Part shown: piece by piece, positions 8,674 through 16,984 of the stretch | How the letters are laid out: each line of letters opens with the position of its first letter | Position numbering within the stretch: position 1 is the first letter of the stretch | Assembly (NCBI GenBank): GCA_903916595.1 | Contig: CAIWXI010000130.1 | Span: 1-64,000 of the forward strand | Reading direction: 5' to 3' | Length of the DNA: 64,000 bases | Source: an uncultured Bacteroidales bacterium | GTDB lineage: Bacteria; Bacteroidota; Bacteroidia; Bacteroidales; FEN-979 | Position numbers and translations under genes: made by a program | Notes under the pieces: model-generated | What the model saw: the letters and a program-made list of their open reading frames with translations, nothing else | What the model was told of the DNA's origin: nothing | The model's database searches: none

Positions 8674-9448
8674 TCCCGTGTTTACCGATACCCATGCGCA
8701 CCTCTACCTTGAGGAGTTTGATGCCGACAGGGATCAGGTGGTTAGCCGTGCCCTGGACGCAGGGGTAAAGTACATTTTTCTGCCGAATATCGATTCTGGT
8801 TCTATAGAGCCGATGCAAGATGCAGGTCGCAGGTGGCCGGCGGTATGTTTCACCATGATGGGGCTGCATCCTACTTCGGTTCGTTTGAATTACCGCGATG
8901 AACTTGAGGTTGTAAAGAAGTACCTGTGCGATCGGGCTTTGCGCTTTTACGCGGTGGGCGAGATTGGGATCGACCTGTACTGGGACAAAACATTTGAGAA
9001 AGAACAAAAGGAAGCGTTTAATGTTCAGCTTGACCTGGCGCTGGAGTATGAGCTCCCTGTCGCGATCCACACAAGGAACTCGATGGAAGTTACACTTGAA
9101 ATTATGGAAGCCAGGAAGGATAAGGGCTTAAGAGGTGTGTTTCATTGTTTCAGCGGAGATGTAGCTCAGGCTCAAAGGGCTGTTGCTATCGGATTTTACC
9201 TTGGAATCGGCGGGGTGGTTACATACAAAAAATCGGGTCTTGCCGATGTGGTTGCGGCTATGCCTCTGGAATCTTTGCTTTTAGAAACCGATGCGCCATT
9301 TCTGCCGCCTGCACCCCATCGGGGGCAACGCAATGAATCGTCGTATATTCCGTTAATAGCTCAGAAGATCGCTGAAATAAAAGGAGTGACTTTGGAAGCA
9401 GTAGCGGAAGTCACGACCAGGAATGCGCTGAGAATGTTTGGAATCTGA
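8648..9448 (+). CDS. TatD family metal-dependent hydrolase
   Basis: A 266-aa TIM-barrel DNase of the TatD/YcfH family. Metal ligands are visible: DTHAHL near the N-terminus, a GEIGID glutamate (about residue 100), the IHTRN histidine (about 140), HCFSG (about 165) and LLETDAPFL (about 215). The family acts as a 3'-5' exonuclease or DNA-repair nuclease in the cytoplasm. The ATG at 8648 overlaps the glycosyltransferase by 26 nt; a GTG at 8678 that begins VFTDTHAH just after the previous stop is a reasonable alternative start. Its stop is followed within 6 nt by the heptamer array. Confidence 0.92.
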   Translation: MISPVSLSNPVFTDTHAHLYLEEFDADRDQVVSRALDAGVKYIFLPNIDSGSIEPMQDAGRRWPAVCFTMMGLHPTSVRLNYRDELEVVKKYLCDRALRFYAVGEIGIDLYWDKTFEKEQKEAFNVQLDLALEYELPVAIHTRNSMEVTLEIMEARKDKGLRGVFHCFSGDVAQAQRAVAIGFYLGIGGVVTYKKSGLADVVAAMPLESLLLETDAPFLPPAPHRGQRNESSYIPLIAQKIAEIKGVTLEAVAEVTTRNALRMFGI

Positions 9449-9454
9449 TGGCAG

Positions 9455-9503
9455 ATGTACGATGTGCGATGTACGATGTACGATGTACGATGTACGATGT
9501 ACG
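9455..9503 (+). repeat. Tandem array, 7 x ATGTACG heptamer
   Basis: Seven head-to-tail copies of a 7-nt unit, one copy reading ATGTGCG, beginning 6 nt after the tatD stop codon. It runs directly into the octamer array. Three overlapping ORFs in the track here are products of the repeat and not genes. Confidence 0.97.
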
Positions 9504-9506
9504 ATT

Positions 9507-9626
9507 TTCACCATTTCACCATTTCACCATTTCACCATTTCACCATTTCGCCATTTCACCATTTCACCATTTCACCATTTCACCATTTCACCATTTCACC
9601 ATTTCACCATTTCACCATTTCACCAT
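9507..9626 (+). repeat. Tandem array, 15 x TTCACCAT octamer
   Basis: Exactly 15 copies of an 8-nt unit in 120 nt, with a single variant copy (TTCGCCAT). The array ends 10 nt before the ansA start codon and so replaces any normal leader. The same octamer recurs at 10745-10768 and, in reverse complement, at 31266-31289. Confidence 0.98.
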
Positions 9627-9636
9627 TTAATTCTGT

Positions 9637-10662
9637 ATGTCTGAACAAACAATTCTTGTAATCTACACCGGCGGCACCATCGGGATGGTGCAGGACCCTA
9701 AGACCGGCTCACTGAAGCCTTTATCGTTTGAGAATCTTTACAAGTACCTTCCGGTGCTGGAGAATTTCAATTGCAAAATCGATTTTCACACCTTTCAGCC
9801 CCTCCTCGATTCATCGAACATGAATCCATCGTTTTACGTGAAGCTGGCCACGGTGATTGAAGAGAACTATGAGAATTACGACGGTTTCGTGGTGATGCAT
9901 GGTTCCGACACCATGGCCTATACGGCTTCGGCTTTGAGTTTTATGCTCGAAAACCTGAACAAGCCTGTAATTTTCACCGGTTCCCAGTTGCCTATCGGGA
10001 TGGTGAGGACCGACGGACGGGAGAATTTTATCAACGCCATCGAAATAGCCGTTTCCAAAGAGGTTGACACCCCAATCGTTCCTGAAGTCGCGATCTGTTT
10101 CGAAAACAAGCTATTCCGCGGAAACCGAACCACCAAGCTGAACACCGAGAATTTCGGGGCATTCATTTCAGCTAATTACCCTTTGCTGGCAGAAGTCGGG
10201 GTGAAAATCAAATATAACAGGGAACAAATACTCAGACCGAATTTCAAGCGGCTGAAAGTAATAAAGGATCTGGATGAAAACATAGCCATACTTAAGCTTT
10301 TTCCGGGTATATCTAAATGTGCTGTTGAAGCTATCCTAAATACCTGTGGATTAAAAGCTGTTATTCTCGAGACTTTCGGGGCTGGCAACGCCCCTACCCT
10401 GCCCTGGTTCCTCGATGCTCTGAAAGAAGCTGCCGACAGGGATATCATTATCCTGAACGTGACCCAGTGCAAAGGCGGAAGCGTTGAAATGGGCAAATAC
10501 GAGACCAGCGCGGAGTTAAGTAAAATAGGCGTGATCGGCGGATATGACATCACCACCGAATCTGCCGTGACCAAGCTGATGCACCTTCTGGGCTGCGGAT
10601 TTTCGACCCAGGCCGTGAAACAATTGCTTCAAACCAGCCTCAGGGGTGAGATGACGGTTTGA
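9637..10662 (+). CDS. ansA: Type I (cytoplasmic) L-asparaginase
   Basis: Hydrolyses asparagine to aspartate and ammonia. The 341-aa length and lack of a signal peptide fit the cytoplasmic type I enzyme. Catalytic threonine motif 1 is IYTGGTIG (about residues 9-16) and motif 2 is MHGSDTMAYTASAL (about 88-101). The C-terminal allosteric-type domain (FGAGNAPTLPW) is present. The start ATG follows the octamer array with no Shine-Dalgarno-like sequence, so expression may depend on repeat length. Its last codons carry the -33 element of the following tRNA promoter. Confidence 0.95.
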   Translation: MSEQTILVIYTGGTIGMVQDPKTGSLKPLSFENLYKYLPVLENFNCKIDFHTFQPLLDSSNMNPSFYVKLATVIEENYENYDGFVVMHGSDTMAYTASALSFMLENLNKPVIFTGSQLPIGMVRTDGRENFINAIEIAVSKEVDTPIVPEVAICFENKLFRGNRTTKLNTENFGAFISANYPLLAEVGVKIKYNREQILRPNFKRLKVIKDLDENIAILKLFPGISKCAVEAILNTCGLKAVILETFGAGNAPTLPWFLDALKEAADRDIIILNVTQCKGGSVEMGKYETSAELSKIGVIGGYDITTESAVTKLMHLLGCGFSTQAVKQLLQTSLRGEMTV

Positions 10663-10687
10663 TTTGTCAGGAATTTTCGTAATTTTG
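10658..10687 (+). promoter_or_regulatory. Promoter for tRNA-Ser (TTTG-N18-TAATTTTG)
   Basis: TTTG at 10658-10661, an 18-nt spacer and TAATTTTG at 10680-10687 match the Bacteroidota primary-sigma promoter well. The -33 element overlaps the ansA stop codon. Predicted transcription would start near 10694, giving a leader of about 80 nt before the tRNA. Confidence 0.75.
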
Positions 10688-10700
10688 CAACCTGAAAAAT

Positions 10701-10733
10701 CGTGATAGCGTGATTACGTGATGATCGTGATGA
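10701..10733 (+). repeat. Tandem array, 4 x CGTGATNN
   Basis: CGTGATAG, CGTGATTA, CGTGATGAT and CGTGATGA follow head to tail (one unit is 9 nt). The array lies in the predicted transcribed leader of the tRNA. Confidence 0.85.
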
Positions 10734-10744
10734 AAATTCGCTAT

Positions 10745-10768
10745 CTCACCATTTCACCATTTCACCAT
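10745..10768 (+). repeat. Tandem array, 3 x TTCACCAT octamer
   Basis: Second site of the same octamer seen before ansA; the first copy reads CTCACCAT. It ends 8 nt before the tRNA gene. Confidence 0.93.
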
Positions 10769-10776
10769 TTTTCCGG

Positions 10777-10864
10777 GGAGAGGTGTCCGAGTGGTCGAAG
10801 GAGCACGCCTGGAAAGTGTGTGTACGCCAAAAGTGTACCCTGGGTTCGAATCCCAGTCTCTCCG
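10777..10864 (+). tRNA. tRNA-Ser (anticodon GGA)
   Basis: An 88-nt type II tRNA. Acceptor GGAGAGG pairs with the 3' TCTCTCC (one G-U pair), discriminator G. The anticodon stem CACGC/GTGTG encloses loop CTGGAAA with anticodon GGA, reading UCC and UCU serine codons. A long variable arm follows, then the T-arm with GGTTCGAATCC. The CCA end is not encoded (sequence continues CTT). No neighbouring tRNA is present. Confidence 0.97.
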
Positions 10865-10877
10865 CTTAATCAATAAC

Positions 10878-10912
10878 AAAAACGTTGTAATTTAACTAAT
10901 TACAACGTTTTT
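10878..10912 (+). terminator. Rho-independent terminator after tRNA-Ser
   Basis: A perfect 15-bp stem (10878-10892 with 10898-10912), 5-nt loop, and a T-run that forms the end of the right arm. It starts 14 nt after the tRNA. Confidence 0.88.
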
Positions 10913-11023
10913 TGTTTATCCGGTGCCAGACCAATTTTAAAGATTAACCATATACACAATGCGTACGTCAAAGTCAAGTGATATGCTAACAATCGGGGAA
11001 CGCAATGCTCACACCTAATTCAT

Positions 11024-11031
11024 TATCTTTG
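11024..11031 (+). promoter_or_regulatory. Candidate -7 box TATCTTTG before the AsmA-like gene
   Basis: A TAnnTTTG match 21 nt before the ATG at 11053 and inside the longer ORF called from 11005, which supports the shorter start. No clear -33 TTTG at the right distance. Confidence 0.5.
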
Positions 11032-11052
11032 TTACAAATAAGGACCAATTCT

Positions 11053-13968
11053 ATGAAAAAAGCCGCCAAAATCACCGGCATCAGCCTGGCTGCTGTGATG
11101 CTGCTTCTAATTCTAATGCTCATAAGCCCATTTATCTTCAAAGATAAACTCTCGGCGATCGTCAAATCAACAGCAGGTAAAACGCTTAAAACCGAACTGA
11201 ATTTTTCAGAAATGGATATTTCCTTCTTCCATTATTTCCCCAATCTTACCATCACTCTTACGAATTTCTCACTTAAGGCTTCCGCACCTTTCTCAAAGGA
11301 TACCCTCATCAAAGCCAGTGACATATCCTTTGGCGTGAACCTCATGAGTGTTCTTAATGGCCCACTCAAAATCACAAAGGCCTACCTGAACAAAGCCAGG
11401 ATTGTGCTTCAATATGATGAAAAAGGCGCATCCAGCTTCGATGTTTATGCGTCAACACCCGATAGCCTGCCTGACCAGACCAACACATCATCCGGCGAAG
11501 CCGAAATTAAAATTGAAAGTATTGCATTTATAAAATCTGTCCTTGTTTATTCGGATCCTTCAATGCCTGTAAAAATAACGGCTCATGGCATCAACTACAG
11601 GGGTAAAAGCAGTCTCAGTAAGGATATTCTCAGACTGGCATCCAATGTAAGTATAGATTCTCTTTCTGTTGAATATAATCATGTAAACTATATCAAATCG
11701 AAACCCCTCAAGGCAGACCTCATCACATCCATCAACCTGAATTCCCTTGATATGAAGTTCGAAAAAAATGATTTTACCCTTAAAAACATTCCTTTTCAGT
11801 TAAGGGGCGAGTTTGGTTTCAGGAAGGAAGGATATGACCTTTTTCTCTCACTTTTTTCGATGTATGGAAATCAATATGTAAGTGGTTCACTGCGGATGAT
11901 CAGCACCAAAAAACTATGGATTGCCGCAAAAGCCGATGTGAACATGAACCTTCAGGAATGGGGCGTGGGCCTCGGATTAAAAGACTTTGAACTGAAAGGG
12001 ATGTACTCCCTGAAGCTTGATGCCAGCGGAGATTATTTCGCCGGACAAAACCCTCGCAGCAAAAATCCTGACACCATACTTCTCAGCATCCCCAATTTCA
12101 CCCTCACTTCTGAACTGAGAGACGGGTATTTCAGGTACAAGCAGTATCCGCAGGCCCTGAGCGGAATCTCGGTGAATCTTTCAGCCTCCTGTAAAGACCA
12201 TAACTATGAATCGATTAAGCTCAGTGTGGATAAACTGAAGGCGGGATTTCTGAAAAATAAAATTGAAGGAAATTTCAGCGTGAACGGGCTTAAGGACCTG
12301 CCGGTTGAAGGGAACCTCACTACCAGTCTGAACCTTTCGGAGATCAGGCAACTCATCCCGATCGACAGCCTCGACCTTGGAGGGCTTCTCGATCTGAACC
12401 TGAATGTAAAAGGAAATTATGCCCCTGAAAAAAAACTTTTTCCAACGAGTACCCTCAGCATCAGACTGTCTAACGGAGAAGTTCAGACAAAATACTATCC
12501 TCGTCCGATAGACCAGATCAATATGATGGTCACAGTGACCAATCACACCGGAAAACTGGATAATACAAAGGTAAAACTGCAACCTTTTTCGTTCCGCTTT
12601 GAAGGTAAGCGGTTTGAAGTTACCGCAGACCTGAGCAATCCCGATGACCTGTCGTATAACATTGCTTCAAAAGGTTCAATCGACCTGGCCAAAGTCTACA
12701 GGGTTTTCTCCCGCAAGGGTATGGAACTGGCAGGATACATTGAAACTGATCTTAAACTGAGAGGCCGGCAGAGCGACGCAATGGCAGGGAAAATTGAAAA
12801 ACTTTACAATTCCGGCCGCCTTACCCTGCATAATATTGCTTTTACATCCGATTACCTGCCGAAAGTTTTTGTGATAAAATCAGGTGTTTTCCGTTTTGAG
12901 CAGGATAAGGTCTGGTTTGAAAAATTCGACGGCCGGTATGGCGCCTCAGATATAAGGATGGACGGCTATCTAAGCAATGTGGTTAATTATGTGCTTTCGG
13001 ATAAGCAAAAACTGAAAGGCAATTTTAATTTTAATTCCGACTACCTGCTGGTGGATGAGTTTATCCCCGGAACCAATCCGTTGGCTGCTTCGGATCCGGG
13101 AGCGAGGATACAGGATCCAGGATCCGGGATGCAGGATCCGGGAGCCGGAGTGGTAGTGATCCCCCAAAACCTGGAAATCGGATTGAAGGCAAATCTCAGG
13201 AAGGTTGGTTATGGCAAACTCGGGATTCATGACCTGAATGCTGCCGTGGAGGCGAAGCAGGGAATGCTTCTGTTAAAGAATATGAACTTTGAATTGATCG
13301 GCTGCAGGGTGGCAATGGATGCAACTTATGGCAGCATCAACACGCTCAGGGCATTTTTCGATTTTCGGGTGTCGGCAAAGGATTTCGACATTAAAAGAGC
13401 ATATAACGAAGTGGAATTGTTCCGGAACTTATCCACCTCCGCCGGAAAATGCGAGGGAATTGTTTCCCTTGATTATTCCCTGAAAGGAAAGCTCGATGCC
13501 GGAATGAAGCCGGTGTATCCTTCTCTGGAAGGTGGCGGAGTGCTCAGCCTTAAAAAGATCAGGGTGATGGGGCTAAAGCTTTTCACCGACATGAGCAAGA
13601 ACCTGGATAAGGAAAAGATAAAAAACCCCGACCTTTCAAAAGTTGAATTGAAGACATCCATTAAAAATAATGTGATCTCACTCGAAAAAACAAAAATAAA
13701 AATGGCCGGCTTCCGCTTACGCATCGCGGGCGAGAGCAATTTTAACGGAAGCATAAACCTGAAAGCACGCCTGGGCCTGCCCCCTCTCGGTATCTTCGGG
13801 ATCAACATGAGGCTGCTTGGCACCATGGATAACCCTAAATTCAAATACGGCAAAGGCAGCGGTGATGATGACGTTGCAGAAACAGAATACTCCGATGAAC
13901 TTCCCCGGGAAATGCTCGACAAGATCAAAAATGCAAAAGAGGAGGATCTGAAAGACGAGCCCCAATAA
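11053..13968 (+). CDS. AsmA-family envelope protein
   Basis: A 971-aa inner-membrane-anchored periplasmic protein of the AsmA/TamB/YhdP type, a family linked to phospholipid transport and outer-membrane assembly. One N-terminal membrane helix (about residues 6-30) is followed by long amphipathic beta-strand repeats; the C-terminal AsmA-like region (GGGVLSLKKIRVMGLKLF, about 830) is clear. The acidic C-terminus is unusual (DEL, DKIKNAKEEDLKDEP). I use ATG 11053 and not 11005 because the signal-anchor starts there and a -7 box lies between them. A heptamer DNA repeat (13092-13147) inserts a DPG-rich, 7-aa-periodic segment near residue 685, unlike the rest of the protein. Confidence 0.88.
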   Translation: MKKAAKITGISLAAVMLLLILMLISPFIFKDKLSAIVKSTAGKTLKTELNFSEMDISFFHYFPNLTITLTNFSLKASAPFSKDTLIKASDISFGVNLMSVLNGPLKITKAYLNKARIVLQYDEKGASSFDVYASTPDSLPDQTNTSSGEAEIKIESIAFIKSVLVYSDPSMPVKITAHGINYRGKSSLSKDILRLASNVSIDSLSVEYNHVNYIKSKPLKADLITSINLNSLDMKFEKNDFTLKNIPFQLRGEFGFRKEGYDLFLSLFSMYGNQYVSGSLRMISTKKLWIAAKADVNMNLQEWGVGLGLKDFELKGMYSLKLDASGDYFAGQNPRSKNPDTILLSIPNFTLTSELRDGYFRYKQYPQALSGISVNLSASCKDHNYESIKLSVDKLKAGFLKNKIEGNFSVNGLKDLPVEGNLTTSLNLSEIRQLIPIDSLDLGGLLDLNLNVKGNYAPEKKLFPTSTLSIRLSNGEVQTKYYPRPIDQINMMVTVTNHTGKLDNTKVKLQPFSFRFEGKRFEVTADLSNPDDLSYNIASKGSIDLAKVYRVFSRKGMELAGYIETDLKLRGRQSDAMAGKIEKLYNSGRLTLHNIAFTSDYLPKVFVIKSGVFRFEQDKVWFEKFDGRYGASDIRMDGYLSNVVNYVLSDKQKLKGNFNFNSDYLLVDEFIPGTNPLAASDPGARIQDPGSGMQDPGAGVVVIPQNLEIGLKANLRKVGYGKLGIHDLNAAVEAKQGMLLLKNMNFELIGCRVAMDATYGSINTLRAFFDFRVSAKDFDIKRAYNEVELFRNLSTSAGKCEGIVSLDYSLKGKLDAGMKPVYPSLEGGGVLSLKKIRVMGLKLFTDMSKNLDKEKIKNPDLSKVELKTSIKNNVISLEKTKIKMAGFRLRIAGESNFNGSINLKARLGLPPLGIFGINMRLLGTMDNPKFKYGKGSGDDDVAETEYSDELPREMLDKIKNAKEEDLKDEPQ
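13092..13147 (+). repeat. Eight GGATNCN-type heptamers inside the AsmA-like CDS
   Basis: Eight consecutive 7-nt units (GGATCCG, GGAGCGA, GGATACA, GGATCCA, GGATCCG, GGATGCA, GGATCCG, GGAGCCG) encode a DPGxxxQ-like repeat in frame. The unit is the same family as the 20-copy array at 63054-63193. Confidence 0.93.
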
Positions 13969-14152
13969 TAAACAGGCCTGCAGCTCGAAGGAAGCCTGTA
14001 GCAAAGGATGCGGATCATTCCCTTGATTTGAATTTTCATTGGCATTTGCTTTTCCCGAAATGTTGTGTTATATTTATGGTCTTATTTCAGTAAACTGAGG
14101 TCTATAAACCTATTAAATAACCATTTTCTGAAGGAGGCAGAGATAGGAAAAG
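13969..14152. other. Intergenic leader of the Tat-signal MBL gene
   Basis: Holds a GCCTGYAGC direct repeat (about 13976-14001) that can also form a weak hairpin with no T-run. An unusually strong AAGGAGG at 14131-14136 lies about 16 nt before the ATG at 14153, farther than ideal for a ribosome-binding site. No -7 box was identified with confidence. Confidence 0.4.
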
Positions 14153-15592
14153 ATGAAAATAAACCGAAGACAAATGTTAAAACTTTCAGGGACCACCCTG
14201 GGAGGAATAGCCCTTGGCAGTCCGCTACTAAGCTTTGGAAACAGCCCGTCAAATGAGGGAAGCAGTGATCCGTCACAAACCAATTCCTATTTTAATTCCC
14301 TGCCGGCTTTCACTCCCCCCGAGCCCCTTGCTCCCGACGAAATGCGGATCACCATCCTCGGATCGTCATGCATTCCGAGGCTCTCTCAGGAGTGTAACAG
14401 TGTTTATGTTGAAGTTGGGAGCGGCGACCAGTTTGTTTTTGACTGCGGAACAGGGGTTGCCGCTAAATACAATGCCATGGGAATACCCATGAGCAGGATG
14501 GATAAGATCTTTTTTACCCATCTGCATGCCGATCATACCAGTGACCTCACTCACATTTATTGTTTCGGTCCGGCCGAAGACCGTAAATCTCCCTTATTCA
14601 TCTTTGGTCCTGAGAATTCGGGGTTTACCTACTATGACCCCAATAACGTTCAGCGCGGGCCTTATAACGACGGGACCAGGGCTTTTTGTGAAAGTTTCAG
14701 AGATATGCACCGATGGCATACCGAAAGCTTCAGCTTCGGGGTGACCAGCCTCCCGGGGTACACTCTCCCTACCCAGGAGGACTGGGGTTTGCCGGCTCCC
14801 CTGGTAAAGGTATCAGACGATTCGTTCGACGACGGGTATTGTATTTATCCTGTTGAGCTGAACTGGCAGAATTACGGTAAAACTCCGGGAGACAACGTGG
14901 CTTATCATAATAAGACGACCGGGGTAAGGATAACGCATTTCCCTGCCATACATACCAGGATGGGATCCGTGAGTTACCGCCTCGACTGGAACGGCTTGTC
15001 GATGATTTTCAGCGGAGATTCCAAGCCCAACAAGGAAATGCTATCGCATGCCAAAGGAGTGGATGTTCTGATCCACGAAATGGTGATGCCTGCACAGGTC
15101 TGGGCTGAAAAAAATTCCGGCCTTAAACCCGGTGACCCGGATTATGAACAAGCCTATAACTACGCCCTTATGGTCCAGAACAGCTCCCACACACCCCAGG
15201 GCGCTTTCGGCTATATCATGAGCCAGATCATACCCCCTCCCAGACTTACCGTTGCAACACACTTCCAGGCCGAAGATGACACCATCACTTCAGCCATCCA
15301 GAGTGTGAGAAACCACGCTCCTGTGGGAGAACTCGCTTTTGCCTCGGACTTTATGGTGATCAATGTCTCCGCCTCCCGCATACTCCAGAGACGGGCCATT
15401 GTATCTCCTTACGCCTTTTACCCTGTTAGCCCTGCCCCAGACGATGTTAACACTCCGAAATACTGGAAATGGCAGGATGATGCCCATACAATAGCTGTAG
15501 GAAATCCCACAGCTCAGATTATCACCACCGATGAAATACCAGCAGTTGATCCCAACACGGGTGAATTCCACTATAATACAAACGGCTACTGA
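14153..15592 (+). CDS. Exported MBL-fold metallohydrolase with Tat-like signal
   Basis: A 479-aa protein starting INRRQMLKLSG followed by a hydrophobic stretch, a twin-arginine-type signal, so it should be exported folded. The body is an RNase Z / arylsulfatase-like MBL domain: ITILGSS start, FDCGTG, metal motif HLHADH (about residue 122), an AIHT histidine, FSGDSKPN with the bridging aspartate, and a late THFQAEDD histidine. Length exceeds tRNase Z (about 300 aa) because of insertions around 150-260. Substrate unknown; cytoplasmic tRNA processing is unlikely given export. Its stop overlaps the next gene's ATG by one base (TGATG). Confidence 0.83.
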   Translation: MKINRRQMLKLSGTTLGGIALGSPLLSFGNSPSNEGSSDPSQTNSYFNSLPAFTPPEPLAPDEMRITILGSSCIPRLSQECNSVYVEVGSGDQFVFDCGTGVAAKYNAMGIPMSRMDKIFFTHLHADHTSDLTHIYCFGPAEDRKSPLFIFGPENSGFTYYDPNNVQRGPYNDGTRAFCESFRDMHRWHTESFSFGVTSLPGYTLPTQEDWGLPAPLVKVSDDSFDDGYCIYPVELNWQNYGKTPGDNVAYHNKTTGVRITHFPAIHTRMGSVSYRLDWNGLSMIFSGDSKPNKEMLSHAKGVDVLIHEMVMPAQVWAEKNSGLKPGDPDYEQAYNYALMVQNSSHTPQGAFGYIMSQIIPPPRLTVATHFQAEDDTITSAIQSVRNHAPVGELAFASDFMVINVSASRILQRRAIVSPYAFYPVSPAPDDVNTPKYWKWQDDAHTIAVGNPTAQIITTDEIPAVDPNTGEFHYNTNGY

Positions 15593-16902
15593 TGAAAACA
15601 ACAGCTATTCTTTCGATACTCATGCTGAGTTCTGTGATCCTCTGCTCACAAACCCTGAATATGACGTTTAAAGCTGCAGGCGCTGCCACGAAAGTCGACA
15701 GTGTGAAAGCCACTAACCTCAGGACTACCGAAACTATCACACTTCCAGGCAGCGATACCCTTGTACTCAATGTGAATACCGGGATCGTAAACCTTAACGA
15801 TATTAACCGGAACGGCTGCATTTTCCCTAACCCTTTTGCGGGAAAGACTACATTTCTGGCCTACGTCGGGACGGCACAAAATGTTACGGTTGAAGTTTAC
15901 AATCTATCAGGCCAGAGCGTGGCCCGCACCAAGGCACAGGTACAGCCCGGCTCAGTCGCCTTCTCACTTTTATTGTCGAAGGTGGGTGTTTATATGATAA
16001 GACTGACTACGGATGAGGGGACAACCGGATTCAAGGCCGTGTGCACTGAGTCAATCGGGGGTGGGAACCAGATCCTGTACACGGGAACCGATGCTCTGCC
16101 TCAAAAACAGGCCCTGAAGGGAACTGTCATCTTTAATCTGGGATACAAGCTGGGTGATGTGTTGCTCTACCGCTGCAGAAGCGGTGATTATACAACCATC
16201 ATCACCGATTCGCCCACAGCTTCAACGGCCTATTTGTGTGAATTTGTGCTTTGCAGAGATCCCGACGGGAAAAACTATGCGGTGGTGAATATCGGGACCC
16301 AGACCTGGATGGCCGAGAATCTGGCCTGGTTACCGGCGGTGAGCGCAGCTTCAAAAGGATCGGATTCCCTGAAGTATTATTATGTTTACGGGTATGACGA
16401 CAGCATCGTGTCTTCAGCCAAAAACACGGTCAATTACAAGCGTTACGGGGCGCTTTACAACTGGGCTGCAGCCATGAATGCCCCTGGCAAAAGATCACCG
16501 GCCCTGAGAAGCACCCAGGATGTTTGTCCGGCCGGCTGGCATCTGCCTTATGATGAGGACTGGAAATTGCTTGAAACAACCCTGGGCATGAGCCGGCATG
16601 ACGCCGACTCCATCTATCTGAGAAACTCGGGAGAGGTTGGAAAAAAGTTAAAATCCACTCCTGGCTGGATTACCGGCGCTAACTGCAGTAACTCCAGCGG
16701 CTTCACTGCTCTGCCCGGCGGATACCGCAACACCCACTGGAATTTTCAAAGCCTTGAAAGAAATTCTCTCTTCTGGTCGGCCTCCCAATCGGATACCCTT
16801 GCCTGGTACCGGAATCTGGATGAACAGGATACCGGTGTTTACAGGTTCTCTACTTTGAAAAGCCACGGCTTTTCGGTGAGATGTATTAAAGATCCTTTCT
16901 GA
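15592..16902 (+). CDS. FISUMP-domain exported protein
   Basis: A 436-aa secreted protein with signal peptide (MKTTAIL to LCSQ). Residues about 80-150 look like a T9SS type A sorting-domain fold (PNPFAGKTTF, YNLSGQSV, GVYMIRL) but lie in the middle of the chain. The C-terminal half (about 225-436) is a Fibrobacter succinogenes major-paralog (FISUMP) domain: GTQTWMAENL, RYGALYNWAAAM, CPAGWHLPYDEDW, LPGGYRN, FWSAS, and the final GFSVRCIKD. Function of FISUMP proteins is not established; surface attachment or lipoprotein-like roles have been suggested. Translationally coupled to the MBL gene, so the two products may act together outside the cytoplasm. Confidence 0.87.
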   Translation: MKTTAILSILMLSSVILCSQTLNMTFKAAGAATKVDSVKATNLRTTETITLPGSDTLVLNVNTGIVNLNDINRNGCIFPNPFAGKTTFLAYVGTAQNVTVEVYNLSGQSVARTKAQVQPGSVAFSLLLSKVGVYMIRLTTDEGTTGFKAVCTESIGGGNQILYTGTDALPQKQALKGTVIFNLGYKLGDVLLYRCRSGDYTTIITDSPTASTAYLCEFVLCRDPDGKNYAVVNIGTQTWMAENLAWLPAVSAASKGSDSLKYYYVYGYDDSIVSSAKNTVNYKRYGALYNWAAAMNAPGKRSPALRSTQDVCPAGWHLPYDEDWKLLETTLGMSRHDADSIYLRNSGEVGKKLKSTPGWITGANCSNSSGFTALPGGYRNTHWNFQSLERNSLFWSASQSDTLAWYRNLDEQDTGVYRFSTLKSHGFSVRCIKDPF

Positions 16903-16938
16903 CAATTGCTAATTGCTTTCACCTCGGGGGCAACCAAT

Positions 16939-16967
16939 AAAAAAAGCCGCGAAATGCGGCTTTTTTT
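16939..16967. terminator. Bidirectional rho-independent terminator
   Basis: GCCGC/GCGGC stem flanked by an A7 run on the left and a T7 run on the right, so it works on both strands. It lies between the convergent FISUMP gene and the BACON-repeat gene. Confidence 0.92.
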
Positions 16968-16984
16968 ATTTAATGAACTGATTT

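Noticed and set aside
8812-8836. GATGCAA GATGCAG GTCGCAG heptamer-like run in tatD
   Set aside because: The protein here matches the normal TatD length and pattern with no insertion, so this is probably chance.
9455-9626. Possible CRISPR array
   Set aside because: Units are contiguous 7/8-mers with no spacers, and no cas gene is present.
9438-9661. Three overlapping 60-68 aa ORFs with HHFTISPF repeats
   Set aside because: They are read-through of the 7-nt and 8-nt arrays in all frames; 8-nt units give an 8-aa period in any frame.
13976-14001. Terminator after the AsmA-like gene
   Set aside because: Short imperfect stem without a T-run.
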